Positions 11,590-22,088 of a stretch of DNA of 64,000 nt are shown here, piece after piece. A model generated the notes under the pieces. It was not told the DNA's origin, did not search any database, and was given only the letters and a program-made list of their open reading frames with translations. A program made the position numbers and the translations under genes. The first letter of the stretch is position 1. Every line of letters starts with the position of its first letter. This DNA comes from Mercenaria mercenaria (lineage: Eukaryota; Mollusca; Bivalvia; Venerida; Veneridae), in NCBI RefSeq assembly GCF_021730395.1, contig NC_069368.1, forward strand, positions 68,081,501 through 68,145,500, read 5' to 3'.

Positions 11590-12142
11590 AATGAAAATGG
11601 AAGATGAAGTATGAAGCGTTTTTTTTTGCTTACACCTTCTGCATTTTGGCCTTAGTAATATCAATATAATGACCTTGTCGGATGTATCGGACCTGCATCC
11701 CGTTTGGACAGGGCACTTAGCACCGATGAGAATAGAGTGCTACTAATTCCAATTTTCCTTTTAAGTATAGTAATGAAAATAGCCCTCAGACTACGAAATA
11801 CTACAAAAGAATATGACTATAGACAGCTGCAATGTAAGAAATAAACGTTGTCACGCTGAGAAGTGCAAAAAAAAATATGGCGCCGCCTATGGGTTGGGCA
11901 TTAATACAACATAATATAACACTATGCCAAATACGAAAAAAATATTGTTATTCGGTAAATGGTGTTTTCGTGAAAGCAAAAAGTCACGACAATGAACTCT
12001 AACGACACGCCAAAATTCTAAATGCATCGACACCAGACACATTGCGAGAAACTTATGCACCACATAACAACATTGATGAATTACGATGTTTAATGACTAA
12101 ATCAATGCTGTGACAGATGTTGTCTCTCATGACCTCACACGG

Positions 12143-12372
12143 TTTAACTTTTACCCTGCTAAATTTCTAAAGTGGACTGGTCCATCATTCAATTCGGGCA
12201 ATACCATTTATTATATGTATTAAAAGGGGTGTTCTATGAAATTTTGACTAAATAGCGAACACTGCAGACCATGACCAGCCTCTGCACTGTTCTTGCTATT
12301 CAGTCAGTAAATTTTCATAGAACACCCGTAGCAAAGGCAGAATCACTTACTGCCAGCAGGCTAAAGGTTAAC
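12143..12372. mobile_element. MITE, TTAACYTTTACCCTGCT family
   Basis: Ends GTTTAACTTTTACCCTGCT and AGCAGGCTAAAGGTTAAC are inverted. Internal landmarks are GGTCCATCATTCAATT, AAAAGGGGTGTTC and GCAAAGGCAGAATCACTT. Related copies are at 12963-13157 and 56140-56351. This copy has internal inverted sequence (GTTCTATGAAATTTTGACT against CAGTAAATTTTCATAGAAC). Confidence 0.8.
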
Positions 12373-12962
12373 CGATTCCACTCTTATTTTCCATCGAATC
12401 GATTTCTAGGTTTATTTACCTACTTTACACATGAGACCAGTTTTGGGAGAGTATATCAGATAAAATATAAAATTGCTGACTACCCAAAATATAGTCCACT
12501 CAAGAGTTGTATATCGTTATATTTTTTTTTGACTGGTCGATATCCCCCTCTATAGGTAGACAACGGGAAATATCAGAATGCAAAACCGGTCTACCCGAGG
12601 TCTCATTATTTTGACTGGCCAAAATAAATATTTTAGCGGACTTAAAATAAAAATAAGTACTTGTTTAAACATAGAGAATTAAATTCATGCAATAAACCAC
12701 AAAGGAATAGCATAAGAAGCAAACAAAACGTCCGAACGTACCGTTATATAACAACGGACATTTGGATTACTGTGTATAAAGGTCATCACAAATGTTTTTG
12801 CCAAACAGTGTTTATCGTTTGTATTAGTTTACTTTTGTTATTTTATACCATTTTTAACTCAGTTATGAGGACCTGGGAGAAAAAAAGCTGGTATACTAGT
12901 GTCATATGATAAGGTCGCCAGTGACTCCAGGTTGCATCTGTCGACACCTGAACTACCTATCT

Positions 12963-13157
12963 TTAACCCTTACCCTGCTAAATTTCTATAATGGACTAGT
13001 CTATCATTCAATTTGGGCAGAATTATTATTCGAAGGGGTGTTCACTGAAAATTGACTGACTGAATAGCGAACAGTGCTGCACACCATGATCGGCTGGTCT
13101 TGGTCTGCACTGGTCGCAAAGGCAGAATCACTTTTCGGCAGCAGGCTAAAGGTTAAT
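12963..13157. mobile_element. MITE, TTAACCCTTACCCTGCT family
   Basis: Starts TTAACCCTTACCCTGCTAAA and ends GCAGCAGGCTAAAGGTTAA, with ATGGACTAGTCTATCATTC and TTGGTCTGCACTGGTCGCAA inside. Same family as 12143-12372. Confidence 0.8.
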
Positions 13158-13666
13158 TTATGTATCTTACTATAATATCACATCTTTCACAAGCATAAAA
13201 ATATCAATGCAAGGCCATTCTTAACTGATACTATAAATTCTAATAATGAATAATGAAAATAACACACATGCCAAATATTTGCCGTCTTCAGACGGTCATG
13301 TAAAATCTATATAACTGATATTTATTTTTATTCCTGGTATTTAGGTATAACCTTCTAGACGAACTGCGATAAATCGATCCGCAGCCACTTAGTTATTAAT
13401 AATACATCAAAAGCCAGTAAATGCGGCTACACAATATCGTCATTAAAGTTCTTTAGAGGTCATGTGAAATTGGATTTATGTTGTCAATGTTGGTTCCCGA
13501 GGGTAACAAAACGAGCCCCAATCTGTCTATTTTCTCAAGTGTCCTTTCTTAGTTTGTGTCCTAGGTACATTTTGTGAGTCGCTTTAAATCTCAATTTGAT
13601 ATTATTTGTATACCCACTTTAAAGCGAAGTCATGTAAAATCCAATTCAAACATTGAATGAAATGTC

Positions 13667-13671
<5 letters not shown>

Positions 13672-13705
<34 letters not shown>

Positions 13706-13722
13706 TTGTCTATCTATCTACG
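13672..13722 (+). repeat. (TC)n microsatellite grading into TATC repeat
   Basis: About 16 TC dinucleotides followed by (TATC)-like repeats. It abuts a half copy of the foldback MITE (13718-13794), so the microsatellite may have replaced the left arm. Confidence 0.85.
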
Positions 13723-14069
13723 CGGATGCGCAGGCTGGTCTGGATCCATGCTGGTCGCAAACGCACTATGTTGGTTTTCTCATGGCGCGGCTCAAATATA
13801 TTCCAACGCATACTCCTAAATTTCGACATATATCTGCACATTAAAAAGTAAGTTTCACCATATAATACGCTATCTATAAGTCTACAGAAGGGAAGAAGTG
13901 TTAAACAGAATTGTAAAATGTGCTGATTAACATAGATTTATAGGGGGTGCCATAACGACATTAAACACCAAAATGATACAAATCAGCCACCATATATGTG
14001 TGCACTTATTAAATGATAAGTATTAAAATCAGTTTTTACTTGTATGTACACTTATTTATAGTCGCAACC

Positions 14070-14295
14070 GGTAACCCATATGGGCCACTCCTCCAGAAGA
14101 CTTAGTGGGAGTATAGTACAAGATACAGGAAACGCTCCAATTCCAGTAGCTTCCCTGGTTCTTTATCGAGCCAGGTATAAAGCAACCATACACGGAACCC
14201 TTATCCCGCTGTTAGTCATTTCAAGTTGAAGGAGCACGACCCCTGGTTCCGTAGTCCGATAGTTTTATCACTGGACCACAGCGTCTGCTCTAAAA
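14070..14295 (-). mobile_element. SINE-like repeat with tRNA-like end
   Basis: Shares GTAACCCATATGGGCCACTC, GGAGTATAGT, CAAGATACAG, TGGTTCTTTATCG and CATACACGG with 60248-60450. On the minus strand the right end resembles a tRNA head (GTGGTCCAGTGATAAAACTA then GGAACCAGGGGTCGTG), suggesting a tRNA-derived SINE in minus orientation. Confidence 0.55.
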
Positions 14296-14624
14296 TGATT
14301 TGTGGTAACTGCCCGGTCATTAATCAGAACAAGTTTACGGGGCTAACAAATAAAAAAAATAAGAATAAAACTGTGAAAATCAATTGATGTATTTATTTAG
14401 TGACTTGCCAATTACTAGTCACAACTATTTTTTTTTAATACTGTCTTCCACACCTCGGACAGCGGTTTGATTATTGACCCGCAATCCATTCAGTATCATA
14501 ACATTACTGCAGGCCATATACTACAAAAGCGTAATTAATTGAACGTTGACGATCGGTAGAATATTTACTGTTGTCAAAATAAAGGCTAAAACTGAATGTA
14601 CAAATTAAAGAATAAATGAGAAAA

Positions 14625-14700
14625 ACGTGCGAACGAACGAACGATTGATTGAATGAATGAATGAATGAGCGAGTGAGTGTGCGGTTGAGTGAGTGATCAT
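14625..14700 (+). repeat. Degenerate tetranucleotide repeat (GAAC/GAAT/GAGT)
   Basis: CGAACGAACGAACGATTGAT runs into (GAAT)n and then GAGCGAGTGAGTG. Simple sequence with no other feature. Confidence 0.8.
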
Positions 14701-15629
14701 CTCTTTTCCGGCGTGGCTGTTTTTATCAGTCTTAAGCGAAATGATTACCCTTTTTTACTTACATAACATCTTGTAACATAATATCTTGTATTACATGACA
14801 ATTGTATAGTATTATAAGTATAGGCCTCAATTTATAACTGTGTAATCCTACAGACATATATGGATTTGAAATAAACGTTAACAAATATTTAATAACACTT
14901 TTATCATGATCGGCGACCTATTACAAGTGCATAATGATAGCATAGGTTATTATGTACAATTATTTAAACTATCCACCATGTCTATATCTAAAATTATTTA
15001 GTTTTAAAATCCGTGATCGTTTTTCTGTATCCGTCAAAAGTATAAATTTCAATAGTGAAATAGCTTTTCAAAAAAAGAAAAAAAAATACAACTTACCGAC
15101 TAGAAGAACTGTTGGAGTTAATAGCACAATTACTAAAAATAAATATTTCCTATTTAATTTACGCTGCATATTTCTTTCATGTTTACAATAGCAAAGTAGT
15201 ACAATAGAATGATCTGTTCAGGAATCGTAAGTTTCATTCTAGCTTTTCAATATAAGGTGCGTGTTCAAACTCGCACTTGACAAGTGACAGAGCTTAATCC
15301 CGCATTACCAGAGTACGATATGTCAGTGTTTGAGCTAAAAAATGACATTTTGTCGATGGCGATTTAAACGGCATTACTTACTATACTATAAGAAGCTCTT
15401 TATCTTGCTCTCAACTTGCCGGGGCTTTGTGTTGCTAAAGAAAATATTATGTTGTATTAATGCCCAACCAATAGATGGTTGTACTGCATTGTAGTACCGT
15501 CAATAATCATAGTCATCAATGACGTGATTATGTAATCATCATCTTGGTCGTGGAAGAAGCCAGTAAATACTGTTTTTCAGGAACATGCGGAAACCCAACT
15601 TGGATGAAAAAAAAACACCTACCTTCTGT

Positions 15630-16140
15630 AAGCCGTACGGAACTATTCGAACTTTGGGAGGTGGCACAGGTTAACACCTCCTGTAAGCCGTACGGAACTA
15701 TTCGAGCTTTGGGAGGTGGCCGTACGGAACTATTCGAGCTTTGGGAGGTGGCACAGCTTAACACCTCTTGTAAGCCGTACGGAACTATTCGAGCTTTGGG
15801 AGGTGGCCGTTCGGAACTATTCGAGCTTTGGGAGGTGGCACAGGTTAACACCTTCTGTAAGCCGTATGGAACTATTCGAGCTTTGGGAGGTGGCCGTACG
15901 AAACTATTCGAGCTTTGGGAGGTGGCACAGCTTAACACCTTCTGTAAGCCGTACGGAACTATTCGAGCTTTGGGAGGAGGCCGTACGAAACTATTCGAGC
16001 TTTGGGAGGTGGCACAGGTTAACACCTTCTGTAAGCCGTACGTACGAAACTATTCGAGCTTTGAGAGGTGGCACAGGTTAACACCTTCTGTAAGCCGTAC
16101 GAAACTATTCGAGCTTTGAGAGGTGGCACAGGTTAACAAT
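15630..16140 (+). repeat. Composite tandem repeat: 55-bp and 32-bp units forming an 87-bp higher-order repeat
   Basis: A 55-bp unit (CGTACGGAACTATTCGAGCT, TTGGGAGGTGGCACAGGTTA, ACACCTTCTGTAAGC) alternates with a 32-bp truncated unit that stops after TTGGGAGGTGGC. The sum, 87 bp, is 29 codons, so frames stay open for about 190 codons on both strands. The final units are 55-bp-like only and carry GAGAGGTGG variants. The peptide repeats (SRTELFELWEVAQ and similar) match no family I know. Confidence 0.85.
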
Positions 16141-16169
16141 GAACGATAACGATAACTGTCGCATTATTT

Positions 16170-16346
16170 TCAGCTTTTATAGCAATACGAATTTTTAAGA
16201 AGAATTTATCCCGACACATTAAATAAATGAGTATAATAATAATAATAATAATTGTAATAATAAAATCATCATCATCATCACCATCATCACCATAGCAATA
16301 CGAATTTTTAAGAAGAATTTATCCCGACACATTAAATAAATGAGTA

Positions 16347-16383
<37 letters not shown>

Positions 16384-16432
16384 TGTAATAATAAAATCAT
16401 CATCATCATCACCATCATCACCATTGTCATCA
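16170..16432 (+). repeat. Tandem duplication containing (TAA)n and (ATC)n microsatellites
   Basis: The block AGCAATACGAATTTTTAAGA ... CATCATCACCATCATCACCA occurs twice (from about 16179 and 16294). The second copy has longer TAA/TAC runs. Probably slippage or unequal exchange. Confidence 0.85.
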
Positions 16433-16794
16433 AAATCATAAAGAACAAGAAGAAAAACGACAGTAACAAAAACAATCAGGTTATCAATTTGTTACTACTA
16501 GTTTTATTTTCAAAGACAACAAATGTTACTAAGTGTTATCAATTTTCATATGATCTTCACTCTTTGAAACGAGTATCAATAGATTTAATACTAATCAATA
16601 ATATGGCACACATTTGCGGCATGAAATGGTAAGAGAATATTTAAACATGGTCGGGGCCACTCTTTCTATGTTTAATTCGCCTATATTCAGAACAGATTTT
16701 TTTTGCTGACTCTAATTTAAGTTTCTCACGTTTTTATTGATTAATTAATTAATTTAATTATTTCGTTTATTATTATTTATTTATGTAGTTATTT

Positions 16795-17062
16795 TTTGTT
16801 TGGGTTTAACGTAAATATTGACACAATTACAGGTCATACGGCGACTTTCCGGCTTTGATGGTTGAGGAAGACCCAAATTGCCACTCCGTGCATTATTTCA
16901 TCACGGGCGGGCTCATGGGTAAACCACCGACCTTCCGTGAGCCAGCTGGATGGCTTCCTCACAAGTAGAATTCAATGCCTCGGGCGATGCCCGAAGCTAC
17001 GTGGATGAGGTTAAGTGATTCGAAGTCAGCGATCTTAACCGCTTGGCCGTGGAGGCCAACCA
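16795..17062 (-). mobile_element. tRNA-derived SINE (second family)
   Basis: On the minus strand a tRNA-like head (GGCCTCCACGGCCAAGCGGT, TAAGATCGCTGACTTCGAAT) precedes AGGAAGCCATCCAGCTGGCT, GGAAGGTCGGTGGTTTACC, CGTGATGAAATAATGCACGG and the tail GTCGCCGTATGACCTGTAAT ... GTTAAACCC. A plus-strand copy lies at 25663-25900. Confidence 0.75.
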
Positions 17063-17839
17063 CACGTTTTTATTGGTACTTGAAACTCAAGCGGATGTAT
17101 TTTGCATGATCACATCCGATTCCAGTGTTGTTTGAGCAGACATACGCGTAGAACAAGTGGACAAAATGAACATTCCCTGTCTAGTAGGCAGGATTTAAAT
17201 GTATTTCTACCCGTTATTTATCGACACAAGCATGTCCGTTTTACGTAAAGCGCTTTACGAAAGGAAGTAATCGTGTAAAACTTAATATTAGAGTTTACAT
17301 TATTATCGCTCTTCGATAGTTGAGCTTATTGGTATTGATTTTAAACATATTTTATTTCAAACAAATGTGCATACTACATTTTACAATTTACAATATCGAT
17401 ATTATACATGTTGAAAAAGAATAAGATCCGAAAGCTAAGCTTATAAAGGTCTTCTCCTTTATGGGATAAATTACAGTAAATTTGGCGGTATTACAAACTT
17501 TGTGTGAAATGTGTTACCGAACAAACATTTAGCAAATATGCATTGAATAGAAAAAATGACATGAAACAAAATAGTAGTATCAAGTTAGGAATTAGCAAAT
17601 TTTGAAAAGAATCGAGATTAGAAATCGAAGTTTATAGTATATATAACATTAAAAAAAGAGAGAAATTTTATGTATAAGAAGATTCAGTCCGTTAGTATGA
17701 ACTGCATAGACAGATAATATTAGTCAAATATAAAGCGTCCTATAGAAATGAGAGGAAAAAAGAAATAAATGTATGAGGTTTGATTTGGATTGATGAAGGT
17801 TTGGAGCAAACTGGAATGTTAGTTAATGTAGTTTTAAGC

Positions 17840-18550
17840 TCATGGAAAACGTTTACTTTCCCTGATGTAGTTTTGAACTGCTAGGAATATGCTGTTATTG
17901 GTGTCGTCGCTAAGATTCTGGTCACCATACAGGAGTGTGTACAGAGTGACAGTGCAGAAGCTGGAGGTTGTTTGGAGGAGTCTTCTACGGGTATCATTGT
18001 AATCTGGACATTCAAAAAAGAAATGATGATTGTTCTCAGTGCTTCCGCACTGACAAAGGGGTGAAGGAGAAATGTTTTTCATGTAAAGATGTTGGTTCAG
18101 AGAGCTACACTCAGTACGCAGCCAGGCATGATAAATTTGCCATTGCCGTGCATCAATGTAGAAGTGTTTTGGACATGTGGAGGTGTTTCGCTTTAGCTGT
18201 GATTTAAAGGAAGTCAGGGTTGGCGAATTCTGTATTTCTGACGGTAAACTATTCCATTCTCTTAGAGCAGATGGTAGAAAGGAGTTGTAGTAAAGAGAAG
18301 TTCGAGTGCGTATACCCTGTATATCTTCAACATTGCGTAGGTTGTATCGGGTTGCTTCACCAACAGACGGAGGAACTAGAGCTGAAAGATAGCCTGGTGA
18401 TGCTTCATTCTGTATTTTGTCGAGTTCTTGTTTCTCATACTGAGTGCAGTTTGAAAAGATAACATCAGCGTATTCAAGAAGTGGTCTAATAAAAGAAAGA
18501 TATATTATTTCTAGAGATTTCCTATCAAGTTGAAATTTTAATTTGCGCAT
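17840..18550 (-). pseudogene. LINE C-terminal region with Cys/His cluster
   Basis: Begins MRKLKFQLDRKSLEIIYLSF, the thumb segment usual after RT in CR1-like elements, followed by FIRPLLEYADVIFSNCT. After the NEASPGYLSAL deletion joint come LPSALREWNSLP and a terminal Cys/His motif CQCGSTENNHHFFFECPDY, a putative nucleic-acid-binding knuckle typical of these LINEs. Confidence 0.8.
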
Positions 18551-18614
18551 AATATGGATGCGTTTCCATGCCTTTTATGTAATATAGGTGATATGCGTGT
18601 GCCAAGAACCATCT

Positions 18615-19808
18615 TCAGACAAGTGAACGCCAAGGTAGGTGTTTATGGGAAGTAACAGAGGCTATTGGTTGATTGTGCATAAGAAGGGGTGGATGGAAAG
18701 GTTTTGATGTTTTTCGTGAAATTATCATTGTTTCTGATTTAGATGGGTTGAATGTAAATAGCCATGTGTCAGCCCAGTCTGAGATTTTGTTGATATCGGA
18801 CTGAAGAATACCTGCAGCAGATACCGGGTGATCAACAATTATGTGAAGACTAGTATCATCGGCAAAGAGGTGAATATGAGAACCCATGTCTTCCACTATG
18901 TCGTTGATATACACTAAAAACAGGAGAGGACCAAGGATAGAGCCTTGGGGAACTCCTGCCTTTATTGTAGACCAACCAGACATGGTACCTGGTAGAACAA
19001 CAGCCTGACGTCTATCGGAAAGGTAATCATGAAACCAATTAAGAAGAGGTCCCTGCACACCAGCTTTTTGGAGCTTGAGAATTAAGCCTTGGTGCCAAAC
19101 TTTATCGAAAGCTTTGCTTATATCAAAAAAGACAGTGCAAACTTCAAGGCCATCAGCTAATGCCTTACAAAAGCTATTATATAGATATGTGAGTTGGTTA
19201 ACTGTTGAGTCTCCAGGTCTGAATGCAGACTGGACAGAAGAGATTAAGTTGTTTTCATGAAGAAAGTTAAAAAGATATTTGAATATGATACGCTCAAAAA
19301 ACTTTTCAATACAGCAAAGAAGAGAAATCGGTCTGTAGTTATTAGGCAGAGATGGGTCGCGTTTTTTGAAGATGGCACAGACATGAGCATCTTCTGCCTC
19401 AGCATATTGTAAAGAATAGTTGAACAAGGAACAGAGTGGCAATTTTATTTCTGAAGCTGTTTCTTGCAGGATACGTTTGCTTATCTCATCAGGCCCTGAG
19501 GCTTTGTTTATCTTTAATGATTTGAGAGCGTCCTCAACGTCTTGGGGTGTAATGGAAATAGATAGAAGCTTATGTAAGGGTTCCTGGTAGTAGTTATTTG
19601 GCAAGTCTTTATCTGAGTTGTTAAGTGACGACTGCCTACTAAAATCATTTAAGAGTTCAGATTTTATTTTCTTATCAAAAACGAGTTCTTGGGTGTTAGG
19701 TTGTTTTAGTGCAGGTATTGTTTGTTTATCATTAGAGGATAAAAACTGTTTAATTAGTTTCCACCAGTCCTTTTGTGAAGTAGACTCTGATTTAAGAGAC
19801 TCTGCCAT
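18615..19808 (-). pseudogene. LINE reverse transcriptase domain
   Basis: A 397-codon open frame. It contains the substrate-side motifs KINKASGPDEISKRIL and YRPISLLCCIEKFFERII, fingers/palm motif FFDISKAFDKVWHQGL, motif AGVPQGSILGPLLF and catalytic FADDTSLHI, then HLPW where the frame is lost. Catalytic aspartates are present (D of FDISKAFD, DD of FADD). The upstream linker to the endonuclease is broken. Confidence 0.9.
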
Positions 19809-20255
19809 TTTGTGGAAGTGATCATGTTTTGCAGTGCGAATAAGTGTTATAACTTCATTTCGGATTTGTCTAAATTGTTGCCAGTGAGATGGATTTTGTG
19901 TTCGCTTTGCCCTGTGATATAATTTCTAACGTTTACGAATTAGTTTCTTTATATGTGTTGTTATCCATGGATTGTCATTTGTTTCACAGTGACGGTTCTT
20001 GTGGGAATACATTCTTTTGAGAGTTGAAGAAGTTTGTTAGTGAATGACATTGTGTAGATATTAATGTTAGCATCCTTAGAAGATCCCAATTAGTGTTCCT
20101 GATTTCACGTCTTAAAGAGTTGTAATCACCTCGATCGTATAACCATATATGCCGTCTGAAGGTATTGGCTGGAGGTTTGGAGAAAGCAAAAAGGGCATAG
20201 ATAGGGCAATGGAATCGTTGATTCTGGTCAAGTATTGGCTCTCCGACCCTAGAAG

Positions 20256-20958
20256 TTACAACACGGTGACTACACGAAACGTAAAAAGATCAAGTAGAGA
20301 GGAAGAGAACTCTGTGAAGTGGGTTGGCTCAGTAATGAGTTGGTCGAGATTGAACTGTTGGCAGATAGAAAAAAGTTTGCGATACAAGTTCGGATCGGAG
20401 GGATTGAAATTAAAACCGCCAGTTACAATGATGTCTGGTATATTTGTGTCGAGTGCCAATCTAAGAGATTCTTCAATCATGGTAGTGTAATGTATATCTG
20501 CCTTTGGAGGACGATAGAAGACTCCGAAGAGAATTCGTTCGGAGTGGGAAGGCATTACTTCTACCCAAATGCACTCTAGACCTCTGAGCTCGAGGTCAGG
20601 CCGTCGCTTGCGATACAGAGTATTTTTAGATATACGATTACTCCCCGTGCCTGTCTTTTCTTTCTGGAAAGTGAAAGTTTGGAATCTTTATAGCGTCATT
20701 GGAGGTGTTTGAGTTTAGCCATGTTTCAGAGAATGCTAAGATGTCAAAAGAGTTAAATTCAGCTACCAAGATATCGATTTTGTTTAATAAACTTTGTACA
20801 TCCACTACATTGTAATGTAACACAGCCAGACTGTTACCTCTTGTCATGAGCTCAGATAATGTATGAGACATGGACGATGTAGAAGAGCATGATTGTAGAG
20901 CTGGAAGAATGTGATGAAGACGGACCGGGATTTGGATGGATATCTCCAGCCGTAGCAA
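20256..20958 (-). pseudogene. LINE AP endonuclease remnants
   Basis: Two pieces in different frames: SLAVLHYNVVDVQSLLNKID with AFSETWLN (the catalytic-Glu-bearing SETWL motif), and GVFYRPPKAD plus PDIIVTGGFNFNPSDPN (the usual GDFN motif is GGFN here). Together they are an APE-type endonuclease of a non-LTR element, with a frame change near the leader. Confidence 0.8.
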
Positions 20959-21178
20959 GTAGGAAAATAAGCCATGTACTGCACACTAGTACTGCCAAAC
21001 ATATAAGAATTGATTTGGTTAGAAGAATGTTTTGAATACATTTGATCCCTGGAATGGCACGTTTGTGTGGATAGCTGATTCTATGTCTAACTTGAATCTG
21101 TACTTTAGTGTATAAGGAGTAAGTAAAGAAACTGTTTGAAACAATTGGTATTGGAGGGCAGTATATATATATACCCAT
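20900..21178 (-). pseudogene. LINE N-terminal leader with hydrophobic segment and 2A-like motif
   Basis: MGIYIYCPPIPIVSNSFF begins a 108-codon frame. A hydrophobic segment (ILICLAVLVCSTWLIFLL) runs straight into ATAGDIHPNPGP and then a Ser-rich stretch. D-I-x-x-NPGP resembles the 2A ribosome-skipping signature D(V/I)ExNPGP, with His in the Glu position. 2A-like motifs are known from the N-terminus of several APE-type LINEs. Confidence 0.65.
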
Positions 21179-21701
21179 CTCTCTCTCTCCCTCTCTCTCT
21201 TAACATGTACGGATGTTGATCCAAGATGCTACAAAAGGAAACTCCGCGCCAGACTATGACAGTCAGGTTGCCCGATTTACCAATCGGTGTGCAAAGATTG
21301 TTTTTTTTTTTGCGCAGCTACTGCCAATTATTACGCAAACAGTAATTATTGCAACACACTGAACAAAATATATGGACATGCGTACATTTAAAATAATATT
21401 GGTAAGCCATCAATATGTGTTTGAGAAATACACATTCACATGTTTACAGTTTATGGAAAGAACAAAAGATACACGCGTATCGAAACTATTTCTGTCAGCG
21501 CGGAGAATTATCGTAAATACGAACCACGAGATACTAAGAAACCGAACGAGATTTAAGAAAGTGTTAACCTATAGTTTGCTTCTCTGTAAAATTCAGAGGT
21601 GATTTGTTTTCAATTTGTAATCCGCATCTGTACCAGCAGCCATATTTGAAATATAAATTGAGAAATAAATATATAACAAAAAGGTACAAGGAAGATTAAA
21701 T

Positions 21702-21880
21702 GAGCCGCAACATGAGAAAACCAACCTGGATCCAGATCATCCGCGCAGTCTGGTCAGTATCCATGCTGATCGCTTTCAAAGCCTATAACAATTAGAGAAA
21801 CAGTAAGCGAACAGCGCAGGCTGGTCTGGATCTATGCTTGTCGCAAATGCACTATGTTGGTTTTCTCATGGTGGAGCTCA
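21702..21880. mobile_element. Foldback MITE (copy of 4300-4527 family)
   Basis: GAGCCGCAACATGAGAAAAC at the left and TATGTTGGTTTTCTCATGGT at the right are inverted arms. Inside are CGCGCAGTCTGGTCAGTATC and CGCAGGCTGGTCTGGATC. It lies between the LINE and the 3' end of DUOX. Confidence 0.85.
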
Positions 21881-22012
21881 AATATTCGAGAAAGATATAT
21901 CAGTCAGTAGTTTCAAAGGTTTTGTTCAGATATATATGGGAGATGCACAATCATTCACTGCCTTTTCTTAATCTTGTAATTCAATAAATAGCAACAACTG
22001 TTATTAATTCGC

Positions 22013-22018
22013 TTTATT
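22013..22018 (-). promoter_or_regulatory. DUOX polyadenylation signal AATAAA
   Basis: AATAAA on the minus strand (within GCAAATAAAGCG), about 70 bases after the DUOX stop codon. Implies a short 3' UTR. Confidence 0.75.
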
Positions 22019-22088
22019 TGCAAAGAGACACATATGCCTTATAGACTTATATATATGAATGACTTTACTGCAAACTCAGAGAGCGTCT

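Larger units (their letters stand above)
13800..15620. other. Spacer between repeats, no supported gene
   Basis: Apart from the SINE-like block at 14070-14295 and the tetranucleotide repeat at 14625-14700, I see no exon or repeat I can name. Short frames at 14952-15191 (plus) are AT-driven. Confidence 0.35.
17800..21180 (-). mobile_element. CR1/jockey-like non-LTR retrotransposon (LINE), decayed
   Basis: On the minus strand the order is: N-terminal leader with a hydrophobic segment and 2A-like motif (21178-20900), AP endonuclease pieces (20958-20256), reverse transcriptase (19808-18615) and C-terminal region (18550-17840). RT landmarks are NNYRPISLLCCIEKFFERI, VPQGSILGPLLFLVYINDI and the catalytic FADDTSL. 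Frames change between leader and endonuclease, between endonuclease and RT, and at SHKHLPW; a TAA interrupts the THITYIT/KAWKRI junction near 18575. In the C-terminal part NEASPGYLSAL joins segments that are normally separated by about 50 residues, so there is an internal deletion. It cannot move on its own. The 3' end lies somewhere in 17340-17840. Confidence 0.9.

Noticed and set aside
12769-12795. A shared 27-bp sequence (GGATTACTGTGTATAAAGGT...) also present at 9007, considered as a regulatory element.
   Set aside because: At 9007 it lies at the end of a TGACCTTGA array, so the 12.8-kb copy is most simply a fragment of that repeat family.
15528-16119. Open frames of 165-191 codons on both strands.
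   Set aside because: Produced by the 87-bp composite tandem repeat; kept as a finding about the repeat, not as genes.
9604-16140. Tandem arrays considered as CRISPR-like.
   Set aside because: Units are contiguous with no unique spacers, and the DNA is clearly eukaryotic.
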